This document shows, in pieces, positions 18,795 to 27,055 of a DNA stretch of 64,000 nt. The number at the start of each line of letters is the position of its first letter. Position 1 is the first letter of the stretch. Made by a program: the position numbers and the translations under genes. Under the pieces are notes generated by a model. The model saw only the letters and a list, made by a program, of their open reading frames with translations. It searched no databases and was not told the origin of the DNA. Origin of the DNA: an uncultured Flavobacteriaceae bacterium (lineage in GTDB: Bacteria; Bacteroidota; Bacteroidia; Flavobacteriales; Flavobacteriaceae); assembly GCA_947489085.1 (NCBI GenBank), contig CANLCJ010000018.1:1-64000 (forward strand), given 5' to 3'.

Positions 18795-19424
18795 ATGGAG
18801 CTAATTCTAAAGTATTTTCCTAATCTCACAGAAGAACAGATACAAAAATTCGAATTGCTAGAAAGTTTGTATCAAGACTGGAATTTAAAGATAAACGTGG
18901 TATCTCGAAAAGATATAGACGAGTTGTATTTAAGGCACGTATTACATTCTTTAGCTATTGCCAAGGTAATAACGTTTAAACACGGTACCAGTATTATGGA
19001 TGTTGGAACTGGTGGAGGTTTCCCAGGTATACCGCTTGCCATAATGTTTCCTGAATGTAAGTTTCATCTTGTGGACAGTATTGCAAAAAAACTTAAAGTA
19101 GTTAACGAGGTGGTTGAAGGCTTAAATTTAGAAAATGTAAAGACCACACATACCCGTGTAGAATCTATACCAGAAACTTACGATTTTATTGTGAGCAGAG
19201 CAGTGGCAGCGATGCCTACTTTTGTACACTGGACCAAGGGTAAAATAGCAAAGGCGCAAAAAAATACTCTAAAAAATGGGATTTTGTACCTAAAGGGTGG
19301 AGATTTAACAGAAGAACTGAAAACCTACAGCAAGACAACACTATACAACTTAAACGACTTTTTCGAAGAGCCTTTTTTCGATACTAAAAAAGTGGTACAC
19401 CTGCCTGTTAAATACAAAGGGTAG
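18795..19424 (+). CDS. rsmG: 16S rRNA (guanine-527-N7)-methyltransferase
   Basis: A 209-residue Rossmann-fold methyltransferase of the RsmG (GidB) family. The SAM-binding motif is MDVGTGGGFPGIPLAIMFP (about residues 72-90), followed by FHLVDSIAKKLKV and the family block YDFIVSRAVAAMP. RsmG makes m7G527 in the decoding region of 16S rRNA; loss often gives low-level streptomycin resistance. It is divergent from the desaturase gene and convergent with the TPR gene that ends 9 bp downstream. Confidence 0.95.
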   Translation: MELILKYFPNLTEEQIQKFELLESLYQDWNLKINVVSRKDIDELYLRHVLHSLAIAKVITFKHGTSIMDVGTGGGFPGIPLAIMFPECKFHLVDSIAKKLKVVNEVVEGLNLENVKTTHTRVESIPETYDFIVSRAVAAMPTFVHWTKGKIAKAQKNTLKNGILYLKGGDLTEELKTYSKTTLYNLNDFFEEPFFDTKKVVHLPVKYKG

Positions 19425-19433
19425 TTTTGTGCT

Positions 19434-20408
19434 TTACAAAGCGTTTAACTTTGGCAAATAACGGTTAAAAATATTAAACTCACTCTCGTGCCATAATGTG
19501 TTTTCGAAAACAGAAGACACTTCTGTAACGGTATCCTCCTGCTGGTTAATCAAAATACTTTTAGCTTTGCTAAATGTGGACTTTGCCTCGCTAAGATTAG
19601 CGTTTTGGTAGTTAGCCATGGCAAGACCTATAAGTGCATTATAATTTAGAGCATCGAAACTTAGTGTTTGGTTAAAACTCGAAATGGCAGCTTCATAATC
19701 TTTAGAGTAAAGCTGTGCAATACCCAAATAAAAATAAGCAGGGGTAAACGTTTTATCCATTTCTATGGCTTTTAGCAAATCTGCTTTGGCATTTTTAAAA
19801 TTATGAACATCTAGATAGGCAATACCTCTATTGTAAAAAGTAGAGCTATTGCTGTTTAGTTTTACACTTTCATTAAAAAACGGGAAAGCATGTTTATGGT
19901 GGCCTAACTCCATTAAAGTAGCTCCTAGTTTTACATAAATAGCAGCATTATTAGGTTTTTTGTTCAACACATTTAGGAAGCTTAAAAAAGCGTCTTTATA
20001 TTCTGCCAATTCAAACTGAGTAAGGCCAAGATTATAGATGGCATTTAAAAAAGGGCGGCCACTAGTGGCAATAGCGTTTTGGTAATCTTCCTTGGCACCT
20101 TCATAATCTCCAAGTATAAATTTAGAATTAGCTCTATTGTAATAAGAGTCGGCATCTGGCTCGAAAAAAATAACTCTAGTGTAGTCTAAAACAGCACCAA
20201 TTTGGTCGCCTTGATTAGATTTTGCCAACCCTCTGTAAAAATAAGCATCTAAATTTTTGCCATCTAGTGCTATGGCTTTAGAAAAAAGGTCTATTTGGGT
20301 ATTAAGGTCTTCAGCTTTTAAACCTTTCCTTATAAATTTGTTGGATTGCGCATGAAATGTTGAGACAAATAAAAATATCATTAGTAATGAAACGTAAAAA
20401 CTTCTCAT
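19434..20408 (-). CDS. Secreted tetratricopeptide-repeat protein (tandem paralog 2)
   Basis: A 324-residue protein with a signal peptide (about 1-20, ending FHAQS) and about eight TPR helices pairs (repeated patterns such as AYFYRGLAKSNQGD, SYYNRANSKFILGDYEGA, AYFYLGIAQLYSKDYEAA). TPRs are protein-protein interaction solenoids. It is clearly a paralog of the gene at 20499-21452: both share IFFEPDADSYYNR / IFYEPDADSYYNR, the same repeat order, and a C-terminal tail ending in an F-x-x-x-L-like hydrophobic patch. The two lie head to tail with 90 bp between them. No catalytic domain is present; the partner is unknown. Confidence 0.82.
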   Translation of the reverse strand: MRSFYVSLLMIFLFVSTFHAQSNKFIRKGLKAEDLNTQIDLFSKAIALDGKNLDAYFYRGLAKSNQGDQIGAVLDYTRVIFFEPDADSYYNRANSKFILGDYEGAKEDYQNAIATSGRPFLNAIYNLGLTQFELAEYKDAFLSFLNVLNKKPNNAAIYVKLGATLMELGHHKHAFPFFNESVKLNSNSSTFYNRGIAYLDVHNFKNAKADLLKAIEMDKTFTPAYFYLGIAQLYSKDYEAAISSFNQTLSFDALNYNALIGLAMANYQNANLSEAKSTFSKAKSILINQQEDTVTEVSSVFENTLWHESEFNIFNRYLPKLNAL

Positions 20409-20498
20409 AATCTTTAGTTTTTAATTGTTACTTTAATATCAAATATTGTACCAGAAACATCTTAAAAATAGTAGTATTATCCTGTACTTTAAATTTTA

Positions 20499-21452
20499 CT
20501 ACAACGTGCTTAGGCTTCTATATAACGTTTTAAAACGTTGGTTTTCATTAACCTCCCAATAAGTGTCTTTAAATAATTCTATCCCATTAGGTTGCTTATC
20601 GAAACGTAATAATGCTTTAGCTTTGTTGAAGTTTGTTTTTGCGTTTTCAAAAGCTTCAATTTTGTAGTAAGCCATAGCTAAGCCAAAAAAGGCATCGTAA
20701 TCTTCTTGATCTCTTGATGTAGCAACGTCCCAACTCTTAATAGCCCGCTTATAATCACTTAATAGAAACTGGCTTACACCTAAGTAAAAATAGGCAGGTG
20801 TATTGTTGGTATTAATATTTACAGCTCTAATAAAATCAGACCTTGCTCTCTTAAAATCATTTATTTCTAATAGCGCATAGCCTCTGTTGTAATACGATTT
20901 GCTGTTAGGTCTAATTAAAATACAAGCACCAAAATCCTTAAGAGCAGACTTGTAATCTTTAAGAGCCATAAACGCTTGTGCACGTTGCGAATAAGACTTA
21001 ACATCGGAGGGGAAGGAACGAATTACTTTTGTAAAATCTGCCACAGCGCCTTTGTAATCCTCTAGCTCGTATTTGGTATTACCAAGATTAAAATAAGCAC
21101 CAATTAAATCTGGATCTAACTCTAAGGCCATTTTATAGTCAGATAGCGCACCTTTGTAATCGTTTAAATTGAATTTACAATTGCCTCTGTTGTAGTAACT
21201 ATCTGCATCTGGCTCGTAAAAAATAATTTTAGTTAAATCTAAAATTGCGGCATCGTATTCTTCTAAGTTATATTTGGCAATAGCGCGGTAAAACAATGCA
21301 TCTAGGTGTTTGGCATCAATTTCAAGAGCTTGATCTAACAACTCAATTTGTTGCGATGGGTTTTGCAATCTTAAAGCCTGTCTTACATATTTGTTAGCTT
21401 GAGCAACACCTAAAAAAGGAAACAACAGAAAAATTAAAATGGTTTTTCTCAT
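20499..21452 (-). CDS. Secreted tetratricopeptide-repeat protein (tandem paralog 1)
   Basis: A 317-residue protein with a signal peptide (about 1-19, ending GVAQA) and some eight TPR units (AIAKYNLEEYDAAILDLTKI, NCKFNLNDYKGALSDY, NLGNTKYELEDYKGAVADF and so on). It is the upstream copy of a duplicated pair with 19434-20408. Predicted to act in the periplasm as a scaffold; nothing identifies the cargo. It is divergent from the DUF4230 gene across a 390-bp spacer that holds repeated GTTAAA boxes. Confidence 0.82.
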   Translation of the reverse strand: MRKTILIFLLFPFLGVAQANKYVRQALRLQNPSQQIELLDQALEIDAKHLDALFYRAIAKYNLEEYDAAILDLTKIIFYEPDADSYYNRGNCKFNLNDYKGALSDYKMALELDPDLIGAYFNLGNTKYELEDYKGAVADFTKVIRSFPSDVKSYSQRAQAFMALKDYKSALKDFGACILIRPNSKSYYNRGYALLEINDFKRARSDFIRAVNINTNNTPAYFYLGVSQFLLSDYKRAIKSWDVATSRDQEDYDAFFGLAMAYYKIEAFENAKTNFNKAKALLRFDKQPNGIELFKDTYWEVNENQRFKTLYRSLSTL

Positions 21453-21842
21453 ATTTTTTTAACGCAAATTAAGATGTTGTATTGTTTAAAATTGTTTAGT
21501 AATTAAGGCTTTATAACAAACTAAATTAATAGTTGTAAGATCGAATTTGGAGGTTTTTATTTCATATAGTTAAGGTAAAATGAGATGTGTTTCTAACAAA
21601 TGTAATAAAAGTATGTTTAGGTAAGAGTTATAGCGCATCTTAAATATTGCTTAAATTTGTGTTAAAGATGCTAATACATGTGTTAAACAAGAATGCTTAA
21701 GTTAAATTATGTTTAACATAGCGGTAATATGATAAAGTATAATTAGGTGTAATTTTACTGCGTTATCTAGAAATAACACAAAATGCATTGGTTAGACTTT
21801 ACATGTCGAAGGAAACTAATGTTTTTTTGTTTAAATTCGTTT
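21453..21842. other. 390-bp divergent intergenic region with phased GTTAAA boxes
   Basis: The hexamer GTTAAA starts at 21661, 21682 and 21701 (intervals 21 and 19 bp), and its inverse TTTAAC lies at 21712-21717. TGTTAAAC (21681-21688) and GTTTAACA (21711-21718) form an 8-bp inverted repeat. The spacing of about two helical turns suggests a regulator-binding array, which is inference. No RNA or gene was found in the rest. Confidence 0.35.
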
Positions 21843-22466
21843 ATGCGAAATATAGTTTTAGGAATAGTACTAACGTTGATATTGCTCTTTGTCTATAAAC
21901 ATTACGAAAAACAAAAAGCAGAACATCTGCGCTTAAAAGAAAGTTCTACACTTATAGAAAAGCAAGTGCGCAATGTTGGTAAACTTGTAGTTACAGAGGG
22001 CGCTTTTAGTGAAGTATTTACTTATAAGAATTCTAAGGCCATGTTTGGAAATCTACTTTCTTCAGAAAAAAAAGCCCTAGTTGTTGTTAATGCAGAAGTT
22101 ACTGTAGCTTACGATTTAAGTAAAATTAACTACAATGTAGATGAAACGCGCCAAACCTTAACACTTATTGATATTCCCGAAGCAGAACTAAAAATCCACC
22201 CAGATTTAGAATACTACGATATCCAAGCAGATTATTTAAATCCTTTTAATGCAGACGATTACAATGCTATAAATAAAATTGTTAAAAAACGACTGGCTCT
22301 AAAAATTGAAGGTTCTAAATTAAAAGAAAATGCCCAAAACAGGCTTATAAGCGAATTATCTAAATTTTATATTCTTACCAACTCTCTAGGTTGGACTTTA
22401 GAGTACAACAATACACCTGTTTCTAGCACAAAAACATTAGATAGTTTGGTCTATAAGTTTCATTAA
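21843..22466 (+). CDS. DUF4230 domain protein, membrane-anchored
   Basis: A 207-residue protein with an N-terminal signal anchor (MRNIVLGIVLTLILLFVY) followed by a periplasmic DUF4230 domain (pattern GKLVVTEGAFSEVFTY, KKALVVVNAEVTVAYDLSKI, then LTLIDIPEAELKIHPDLEYYD). DUF4230 proteins are common in Bacteroidota; their function is not established. The reading frame is open from 21783, but the ATG at 21843 is preferred because it puts the hydrophobic anchor at the very N-terminus. Its 3' end overlaps the convergent rhodanese gene by 30 bp. Confidence 0.78.
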   Translation: MRNIVLGIVLTLILLFVYKHYEKQKAEHLRLKESSTLIEKQVRNVGKLVVTEGAFSEVFTYKNSKAMFGNLLSSEKKALVVVNAEVTVAYDLSKINYNVDETRQTLTLIDIPEAELKIHPDLEYYDIQADYLNPFNADDYNAINKIVKKRLALKIEGSKLKENAQNRLISELSKFYILTNSLGWTLEYNNTPVSSTKTLDSLVYKFH

Positions 22467-22754
22467 ATCCAATAGACCGCCACCATTTACAGATTCAATA
22501 TTGTGTAGTTTTAAAACCTGAGCAGCTTTTGCAGAGCGCACCCCACTTTTGCAGTGTGCTATAACTGGGCGATTGGTTTTTTTCAAGGCATCAATATGCG
22601 CGTTTAGCTCCTTTAAAGGCACATGTATGGCATTAGAAATGTGAGCCTCATTCCATTCTTTCAAGGTGCGTACATCAAGTATTATAGCGTCCTTTTTAAT
22701 AAGTGCTTTAATTTTACTTGTATTACTTTTAAAAATTTGGCTTAACAAGCTCAT
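22437..22754 (-). CDS. Single-domain rhodanese-like protein
   Basis: A 105-residue single rhodanese domain with LDVRTLKEWNEAHISNAIHVPL (family CH2A-like signature) and the active-site loop CKSGVRS, nucleophile Cys68. Such proteins carry a persulfide on this cysteine and move sulfane sulfur between thiols; PspE and GlpE are examples. The 6-residue loop favours sulfur over phosphate chemistry. It lies alone on the minus strand, convergent with the DUF4230 gene, so its partner cannot be inferred. Confidence 0.88.
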   Translation of the reverse strand: MSLLSQIFKSNTSKIKALIKKDAIILDVRTLKEWNEAHISNAIHVPLKELNAHIDALKKTNRPVIAHCKSGVRSAKAAQVLKLHNIESVNGGGLLDLMKLIDQTI

Positions 22755-22863
22755 AGAGAAATTTTTAAAACAAATGTAACTATTTTTTTGATAGTTTATA
22801 GCGCTGTTAACACCTGCTAATACCTTATAATTTGCGTATATTCAACCCATAAATAGAAGTAAT

Positions 22864-23613
22864 ATGGAAGCCTACGTAAACTTAGAGGTAGCAAATGGTA
22901 TTGGAACCATAGTGTTTTTTCACCCAAACAGAAATGCCATGCCTAGTAGTATTTTATCAAAATTGGCAGAAACAATTCGTTTGGCAGGTAAAGATGCTGC
23001 CGTAAAAGTAATAGTTTTAAAAAGTGGAGGGGATAGAACGTTTTGTGCTGGAGCAAGTTTTAACGAAGTAATTGCTATAGAAAATGAGACCATGGGTAAA
23101 GCTTTTTTCTCAGGTTTTGCAAATGTTATAAATGCCATGCGAAAGTGTCCTAAAATTATAATTGGGCGCATTCAAGGAAAAGCAGTTGGTGGTGGTGTGG
23201 GACTTGCCGCTGCTACAGATTATTGTTTGGCAACTCAATTTGCATCTATACGACTAAGTGAATTAAGCATAGGTATTGGCCCTTTTGTAATAGAGCCTGC
23301 GGTGTCTAGAAAAATAGGTAAAACGGCAATGTCTCAAATGACTATAGATGCTGAAACTTTTTTCTCATGGGAGTTTGCCAAAGATAAAGGGCTTTATGCA
23401 GATGTTTTCGAAACAGTAGAAGCCTTAGATGAGGCTGTTACGGTATTAGCTGAAAAATTAGCCAGTTACAATCCAGAAGCTTTATTCGAAATGAAAAAAA
23501 TTATGTGGGAGGGCACAACACATTGGGATACCTTGTTAGAAGAACGTGCAGCCATAAGTGGTAAATTAGTATTAAGCGCGTTTACAAAACATACGTTAAA
23601 ACGTTTTAGATAA
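22864..23613 (+). CDS. Enoyl-CoA hydratase/isomerase (crotonase) family protein
   Basis: A 249-residue crotonase-fold protein. FCAGASFNEV and GKAVGGGVGLAAATDYCLA are the two oxyanion-hole segments that bind the acyl-CoA thioester, and LSELSIGIGPFVIEP follows where hydratases have their active-site loop. The second catalytic glutamate seen in true enoyl-CoA hydratases is not obvious at GIGP, so isomerase or another crotonase reaction is possible. It stands alone; no other beta-oxidation or phenylacetate genes are adjacent. It is 48 bp before the MtfA-like gene on the same strand. Confidence 0.85.
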   Translation: MEAYVNLEVANGIGTIVFFHPNRNAMPSSILSKLAETIRLAGKDAAVKVIVLKSGGDRTFCAGASFNEVIAIENETMGKAFFSGFANVINAMRKCPKIIIGRIQGKAVGGGVGLAAATDYCLATQFASIRLSELSIGIGPFVIEPAVSRKIGKTAMSQMTIDAETFFSWEFAKDKGLYADVFETVEALDEAVTVLAEKLASYNPEALFEMKKIMWEGTTHWDTLLEERAAISGKLVLSAFTKHTLKRFR

Positions 23614-23661
23614 TGTTTAATATAAAATTTAACGGTTAATACAAACGTCTTGTAATTTTAC

Positions 23662-24528
23662 ATGCTACTATATATTACTTGTACAGCTGCTGTAGGCTAT
23701 GTTGTTTACTTCATACTATTGTTGGGTATTTTAGTTTTAATACTGCTTTTGTTTAAACGCATAGTTGGTGCTGTTTTAGATGCGCTAGAATTATTGTATG
23801 CTAAGTTTACAAAACGCCCATTGTATGTCCATTTTTATCCCTTTAAAAAAAGATTAAATGCCAATCAAATTCATGTTTTAGAAAATCGTTTTAATTTTTA
23901 TAAGCGTTTAGAGCCAAAGCATAAAGTTTATTTCCAACACCGCTTGGCTGTTTTTTTAAAACAAAAAAAGTTTGAAGGTAAAGATGGTTTTGTAATAACA
24001 GAAGAGGCAAAAGTACTTGTTGCAGCTACAGCAGTTATGCTTACATTTGGTTTTAGAAACTATACAATAAGATATGTAAAACACATATTTATCTATCCTA
24101 CTATATATTATTCTCAATTTACCAGAACTACAAATAAAGGAGAGTATAACGCAAGACTTAAGACGCTAGTACTTTCTTGGGATAATTTTTTAGAAGGCTA
24201 CAGCATAGAAAATGATAAATTAAATCTGGGCATTCATGAGTTTGCACACGCTATACATATCAACAGTATTAAAAGCCAAGATATAAATGCTATATTATTT
24301 GTAGACACTTTTAGCGAACTTAGGGCAATGCTTGCACATACAGATTTAAAGTCTCGTTTGCAAAACTCTAATTTTATTAGACCTTACGGATTTACAAACG
24401 ACTCTGAATTTTTAGCAGTGATTTTAGAAACGTTTATAGAAACACCTTATGGTTTTAAAAAACAATTTCCAAAACTATACCGTAAAGTAAATCAAATGCT
24501 AAATTACAGCGACATTTATAAATTATAG
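23662..24528 (+). CDS. MtfA-like zinc-dependent peptidase (M90 family)
   Basis: A 288-residue protein with a hydrophobic N-terminal segment (about 6-32) and a peptidase domain carrying HEFAH, the HExxH zinc motif, at about residue 192, followed by the downstream EL/R segment TFSELRAML. GFRNYTIRYVKHIFIYP upstream of the motif matches the MtfA/YeeI family. In enterobacteria MtfA binds the repressor Mlc and has aminopeptidase activity. Here the anchor suggests a membrane-bound form and the substrate is unknown. It is convergent with rpe, with no clear terminator in the 46-bp gap. Confidence 0.85.
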   Translation: MLLYITCTAAVGYVVYFILLLGILVLILLLFKRIVGAVLDALELLYAKFTKRPLYVHFYPFKKRLNANQIHVLENRFNFYKRLEPKHKVYFQHRLAVFLKQKKFEGKDGFVITEEAKVLVAATAVMLTFGFRNYTIRYVKHIFIYPTIYYSQFTRTTNKGEYNARLKTLVLSWDNFLEGYSIENDKLNLGIHEFAHAIHINSIKSQDINAILFVDTFSELRAMLAHTDLKSRLQNSNFIRPYGFTNDSEFLAVILETFIETPYGFKKQFPKLYRKVNQMLNYSDIYKL

Positions 24529-24574
24529 ATGTATTGAAATTAGGATGTTATGGTGAAAAGGGAAATTAAACTAA

Positions 24575-25237
24575 TTAAGAATTTGCAATGGTTTTTAAGT
24601 GCTTAATAGTTTCAATTTGATCTTCACTTTTAAATACGTGGCTACCTGCCACAAAGACATCAGCACCAGCATCTGCCAATTGTTTAATGTTTTTATCAGT
24701 AACACCACCATCAATTTCAATGTGCGTGCTTAAACCTTGGGCATCTATCATCTTTCTTAATTTTTTAACACGATTATAGGTCATGTCTTCAAATTTTTGA
24801 CCACCAAACCCCGGGTTAATAGACATTAATAGCACCATAAAACATTCTGGTAATATATCTTCAAGAACAGATACAGGCGTTGTTAAATTTAAAACGACTC
24901 CCGCTTTGCATCCAGCATCTTTAATTTGTCTTAATGTTCTGTGTAAATGCACAGTAGACTCGTAATGTACTGTAATAATATCTGCTCCAACCTTAGCAAA
25001 CTCCTCTATGTAACGCTCTGGTTTTTCTATCATTAAATGCACATCCAAAGGTTTTGTAGCATGCTTTTTTATAGCTTCTATAACTGGCATACCATAAGAT
25101 ATGTTTGGTACAAAATGCCCATCCATAACATCAATATGAAACCAATCTGCGGCGCTGGTGTTCACCATTTCAGTGTCGCGTTGCAAATTCCCAAAATCTG
25201 CAGCGAGCATCGACGGGGCTATTAATTTAGAACTCAT
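24575..25237 (-). CDS. rpe: Ribulose-phosphate 3-epimerase
   Basis: A 220-residue TIM-barrel enzyme that interconverts ribulose 5-phosphate and xylulose 5-phosphate in the pentose phosphate pathway. Motifs seen: APSMLAADF at the N-terminus, WFHIDVMDGHFVPNISYG with the metal-binding His and catalytic Asp, MSINPGFGGQKF, and EIDGGV with the second catalytic Asp. The start is set at the ATG 25235-25237 (MSSKLIAPSML) rather than 15 codons upstream. Family members begin here, and the -7 element at 25260-25267 lies inside the longer frame. Confidence 0.95.
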   Translation of the reverse strand: MSSKLIAPSMLAADFGNLQRDTEMVNTSAADWFHIDVMDGHFVPNISYGMPVIEAIKKHATKPLDVHLMIEKPERYIEEFAKVGADIITVHYESTVHLHRTLRQIKDAGCKAGVVLNLTTPVSVLEDILPECFMVLLMSINPGFGGQKFEDMTYNRVKKLRKMIDAQGLSTHIEIDGGVTDKNIKQLADAGADVFVAGSHVFKSEDQIETIKHLKTIANS

Positions 25238-25259
25238 AGTATAAATAGTAATTTCCGCG

Positions 25260-25267
25260 CAAAAATA
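25260..25267 (-). promoter_or_regulatory. Candidate -7 element TATTTTTG for rpe
   Basis: On the minus strand this is an exact TAnnTTTG match 22 bp before the chosen rpe start. It argues against the longer upstream start. No -33 box is evident. Confidence 0.5.
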
Positions 25268-25572
25268 GTGTAAATAAATCATTTAAATTGGTTTGCGGTA
25301 CGAAGATCGCAATAAGTACTAAGGAAGCCCTTATTTATACGTTCGTAAAATTTAGATGTATTAGAGATTACTTTATTGCGTGTAAAATGATTCAATATTT
25401 ACAGTTGAGTAGTTTGTTTTTCTTACAAATTAAAAACCGCTTGTGTTTGTAAAAAGGTTATTCAACTACACCAATTGACCATTTAACTATACCTGCGTAT
25501 CTAGACAATACACAGTGCTATTTTTGCAGTTAATTCTCCCTCTATATCTAAACATCAAATATTTTACTTATT
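25268..25572. other. 305-bp divergent intergenic region with a -7 element
   Basis: No gene or RNA was found. TATTTTTG at 25519-25526 is an exact -7 match on the plus strand, 46 bp before the GH71/99-like gene. No convincing -33 box, operator or repeat is visible. Confidence 0.4.
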
Positions 25573-26946
25573 ATGAAAGCATTAATTAAGCAGTTTAAAT
25601 TGCAGATGCTAGCTTTAGGGATTATCGCAGTATCCTGTTCTACAAATCCCGAAATAACTAACCATAAGCAACCAGAGGCTAATTTTAAATTACCTAAACC
25701 TTCTACCACCTATTCCGATTCTATTTTAAGGCAAACTTTAGATAGAGAACTTCAGTTAATAGAATTAAAAAAATCTCAAAAAGGCACAGTTGCCACTGCA
25801 GGTATGGATATTATAAAAACGAATCCTAAAAAAGTTTATGTGCATTACTTGCCTTGGTTTCAATCTAAAGGCTACGATGGGTATTGGGGACAGCATTGGA
25901 CCATGGCCAATAGAAATCCAGACCGTTTCGATGCTAATGGGCATCGCGAAGTAGCATCGTATTACAATCCTTTAATAGGGCCGTATTCGTCTTCCGACGA
26001 ATACTTGCAAGAATACCATTTTCTATTAATGAAACTATGCGGTATAGATGGTGTTATTTTCGATTGGTATGGCAGTAGAGACATACATGATTATGGTTTG
26101 ATTAAACAAGCCACAGAAACATTTATTCCAAAATTGGAAAATGTAGATTTAGATTTCTCTATTATGTATGAAGATCGCGTTGCTTATATGGAAGAAGGCG
26201 GTGTGCTGATTAATCCTTTAAAACGTGCCAAACAAGATTTTAGGTACATAAACAATGTTTATTTTAGGAGTAGCAACTACATGAAAGTTAACGGTATAAA
26301 ATGTATTTCTACTTTTGGACCGCATTACATTACCAAAGCGCAGCATTGGAATAAAATACATGATATTTTTCCCGATAATGATAAACCTTATTTGCTATCG
26401 CTTTGGGGAATGAAAGATGCATTGGGCGAGCATTTTAAAGGGGAATTTTTGTGGGTTGCAGAAGACCACCTGCTAGCCAAAGACTATTATTACAATACCT
26501 ATGCCAATACTAATGTGGTAACTATAGATTCTGCTTATCCAGGTTTTGCCAGTTATTATGCAGATGGTGGATGGAGTGAGGGTATTAACGAGTGGGTACT
26601 GCCTAAATACGATGGGCTTACATTTATAGAATCGTTAAATGCATCTACTTCTACAACTGCCGATTTTATACAGATTATTACATGGAACGATTTTGGAGAA
26701 GGCACGATGATAGAGCCTACAACACAATTTGGATTTACGTATTTACAAATGTTACAAGAATACACAGGTGTTAGTTATACGGAAGAAGATTTGGCGGTGT
26801 GCGTTAGGTTATACGAAGCAAGGTTAAAATATAGAGACAATGTTACAGTTATGAATTTGTTGGATGCAAGCTATAATTATATGAAATCCTTAAATATAGA
26901 ATTGGTAGATGTAATTTTACAGGCCATAGATCGTTTTTACGCATAG
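25573..26946 (+). CDS. GH71/GH99-like glycoside hydrolase lipoprotein
   Basis: A 457-residue lipoprotein (lipobox IAVSC, Cys22). The domain begins KVYVHYLPWFQSKGYDGYWG, a GH99-like first strand, followed by ASYYNPLIGPYSSSDE and GIDGVIFDWYG, as in GH71/GH99 barrels. Near the C-terminal end of the barrel, WNDFGEGTMIEP (Trp371 onward) occupies the place of the GH99 catalytic motif WNEWHEGTxIEP and of the GH71 motif WNDYGES. GH99 enzymes are endo-alpha-mannosidases or mannanases; GH71 enzymes are alpha-1,3-glucanases. The substrate cannot be assigned. It is not in a polysaccharide-utilisation locus; neighbours are rpe and rpoD. Confidence 0.82.
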   Translation: MKALIKQFKLQMLALGIIAVSCSTNPEITNHKQPEANFKLPKPSTTYSDSILRQTLDRELQLIELKKSQKGTVATAGMDIIKTNPKKVYVHYLPWFQSKGYDGYWGQHWTMANRNPDRFDANGHREVASYYNPLIGPYSSSDEYLQEYHFLLMKLCGIDGVIFDWYGSRDIHDYGLIKQATETFIPKLENVDLDFSIMYEDRVAYMEEGGVLINPLKRAKQDFRYINNVYFRSSNYMKVNGIKCISTFGPHYITKAQHWNKIHDIFPDNDKPYLLSLWGMKDALGEHFKGEFLWVAEDHLLAKDYYYNTYANTNVVTIDSAYPGFASYYADGGWSEGINEWVLPKYDGLTFIESLNASTSTTADFIQIITWNDFGEGTMIEPTTQFGFTYLQMLQEYTGVSYTEEDLAVCVRLYEARLKYRDNVTVMNLLDASYNYMKSLNIELVDVILQAIDRFYA

Positions 26947-26958
26947 CTTAAAACGAAC

Positions 26959-26985
26959 GAACCCATGGTAATCAGCCATGGGTTC
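26959..26985. terminator. Hairpin after the GH71/99-like gene
   Basis: GAACCCATGG (26959-26968) and CCATGGGTTC (26976-26985) form a perfect 10-bp stem with a 7-base loop. The downstream T-tract is weak on both strands, so termination is likely but not certain. Confidence 0.6.
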
Positions 26986-26995
26986 TTCATCAATC

Positions 26996-27021
26996 AAAAA
27001 ACGAACAGTTATGTAACTGTT
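26996..27021 (-). terminator. Intrinsic terminator of rpoD
   Basis: AACAGTTA/TAACTGTT (27004-27011, 27014-27021) is an 8-bp stem. On the minus strand it is followed by CG and a T6 run (A-run 26996-27001 on the plus strand). It lies 34 bp after the rpoD stop. Confidence 0.72.
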
Positions 27022-27055
27022 GTTACTTACATTTTGTCGTAACAAAGGCTAAGAA

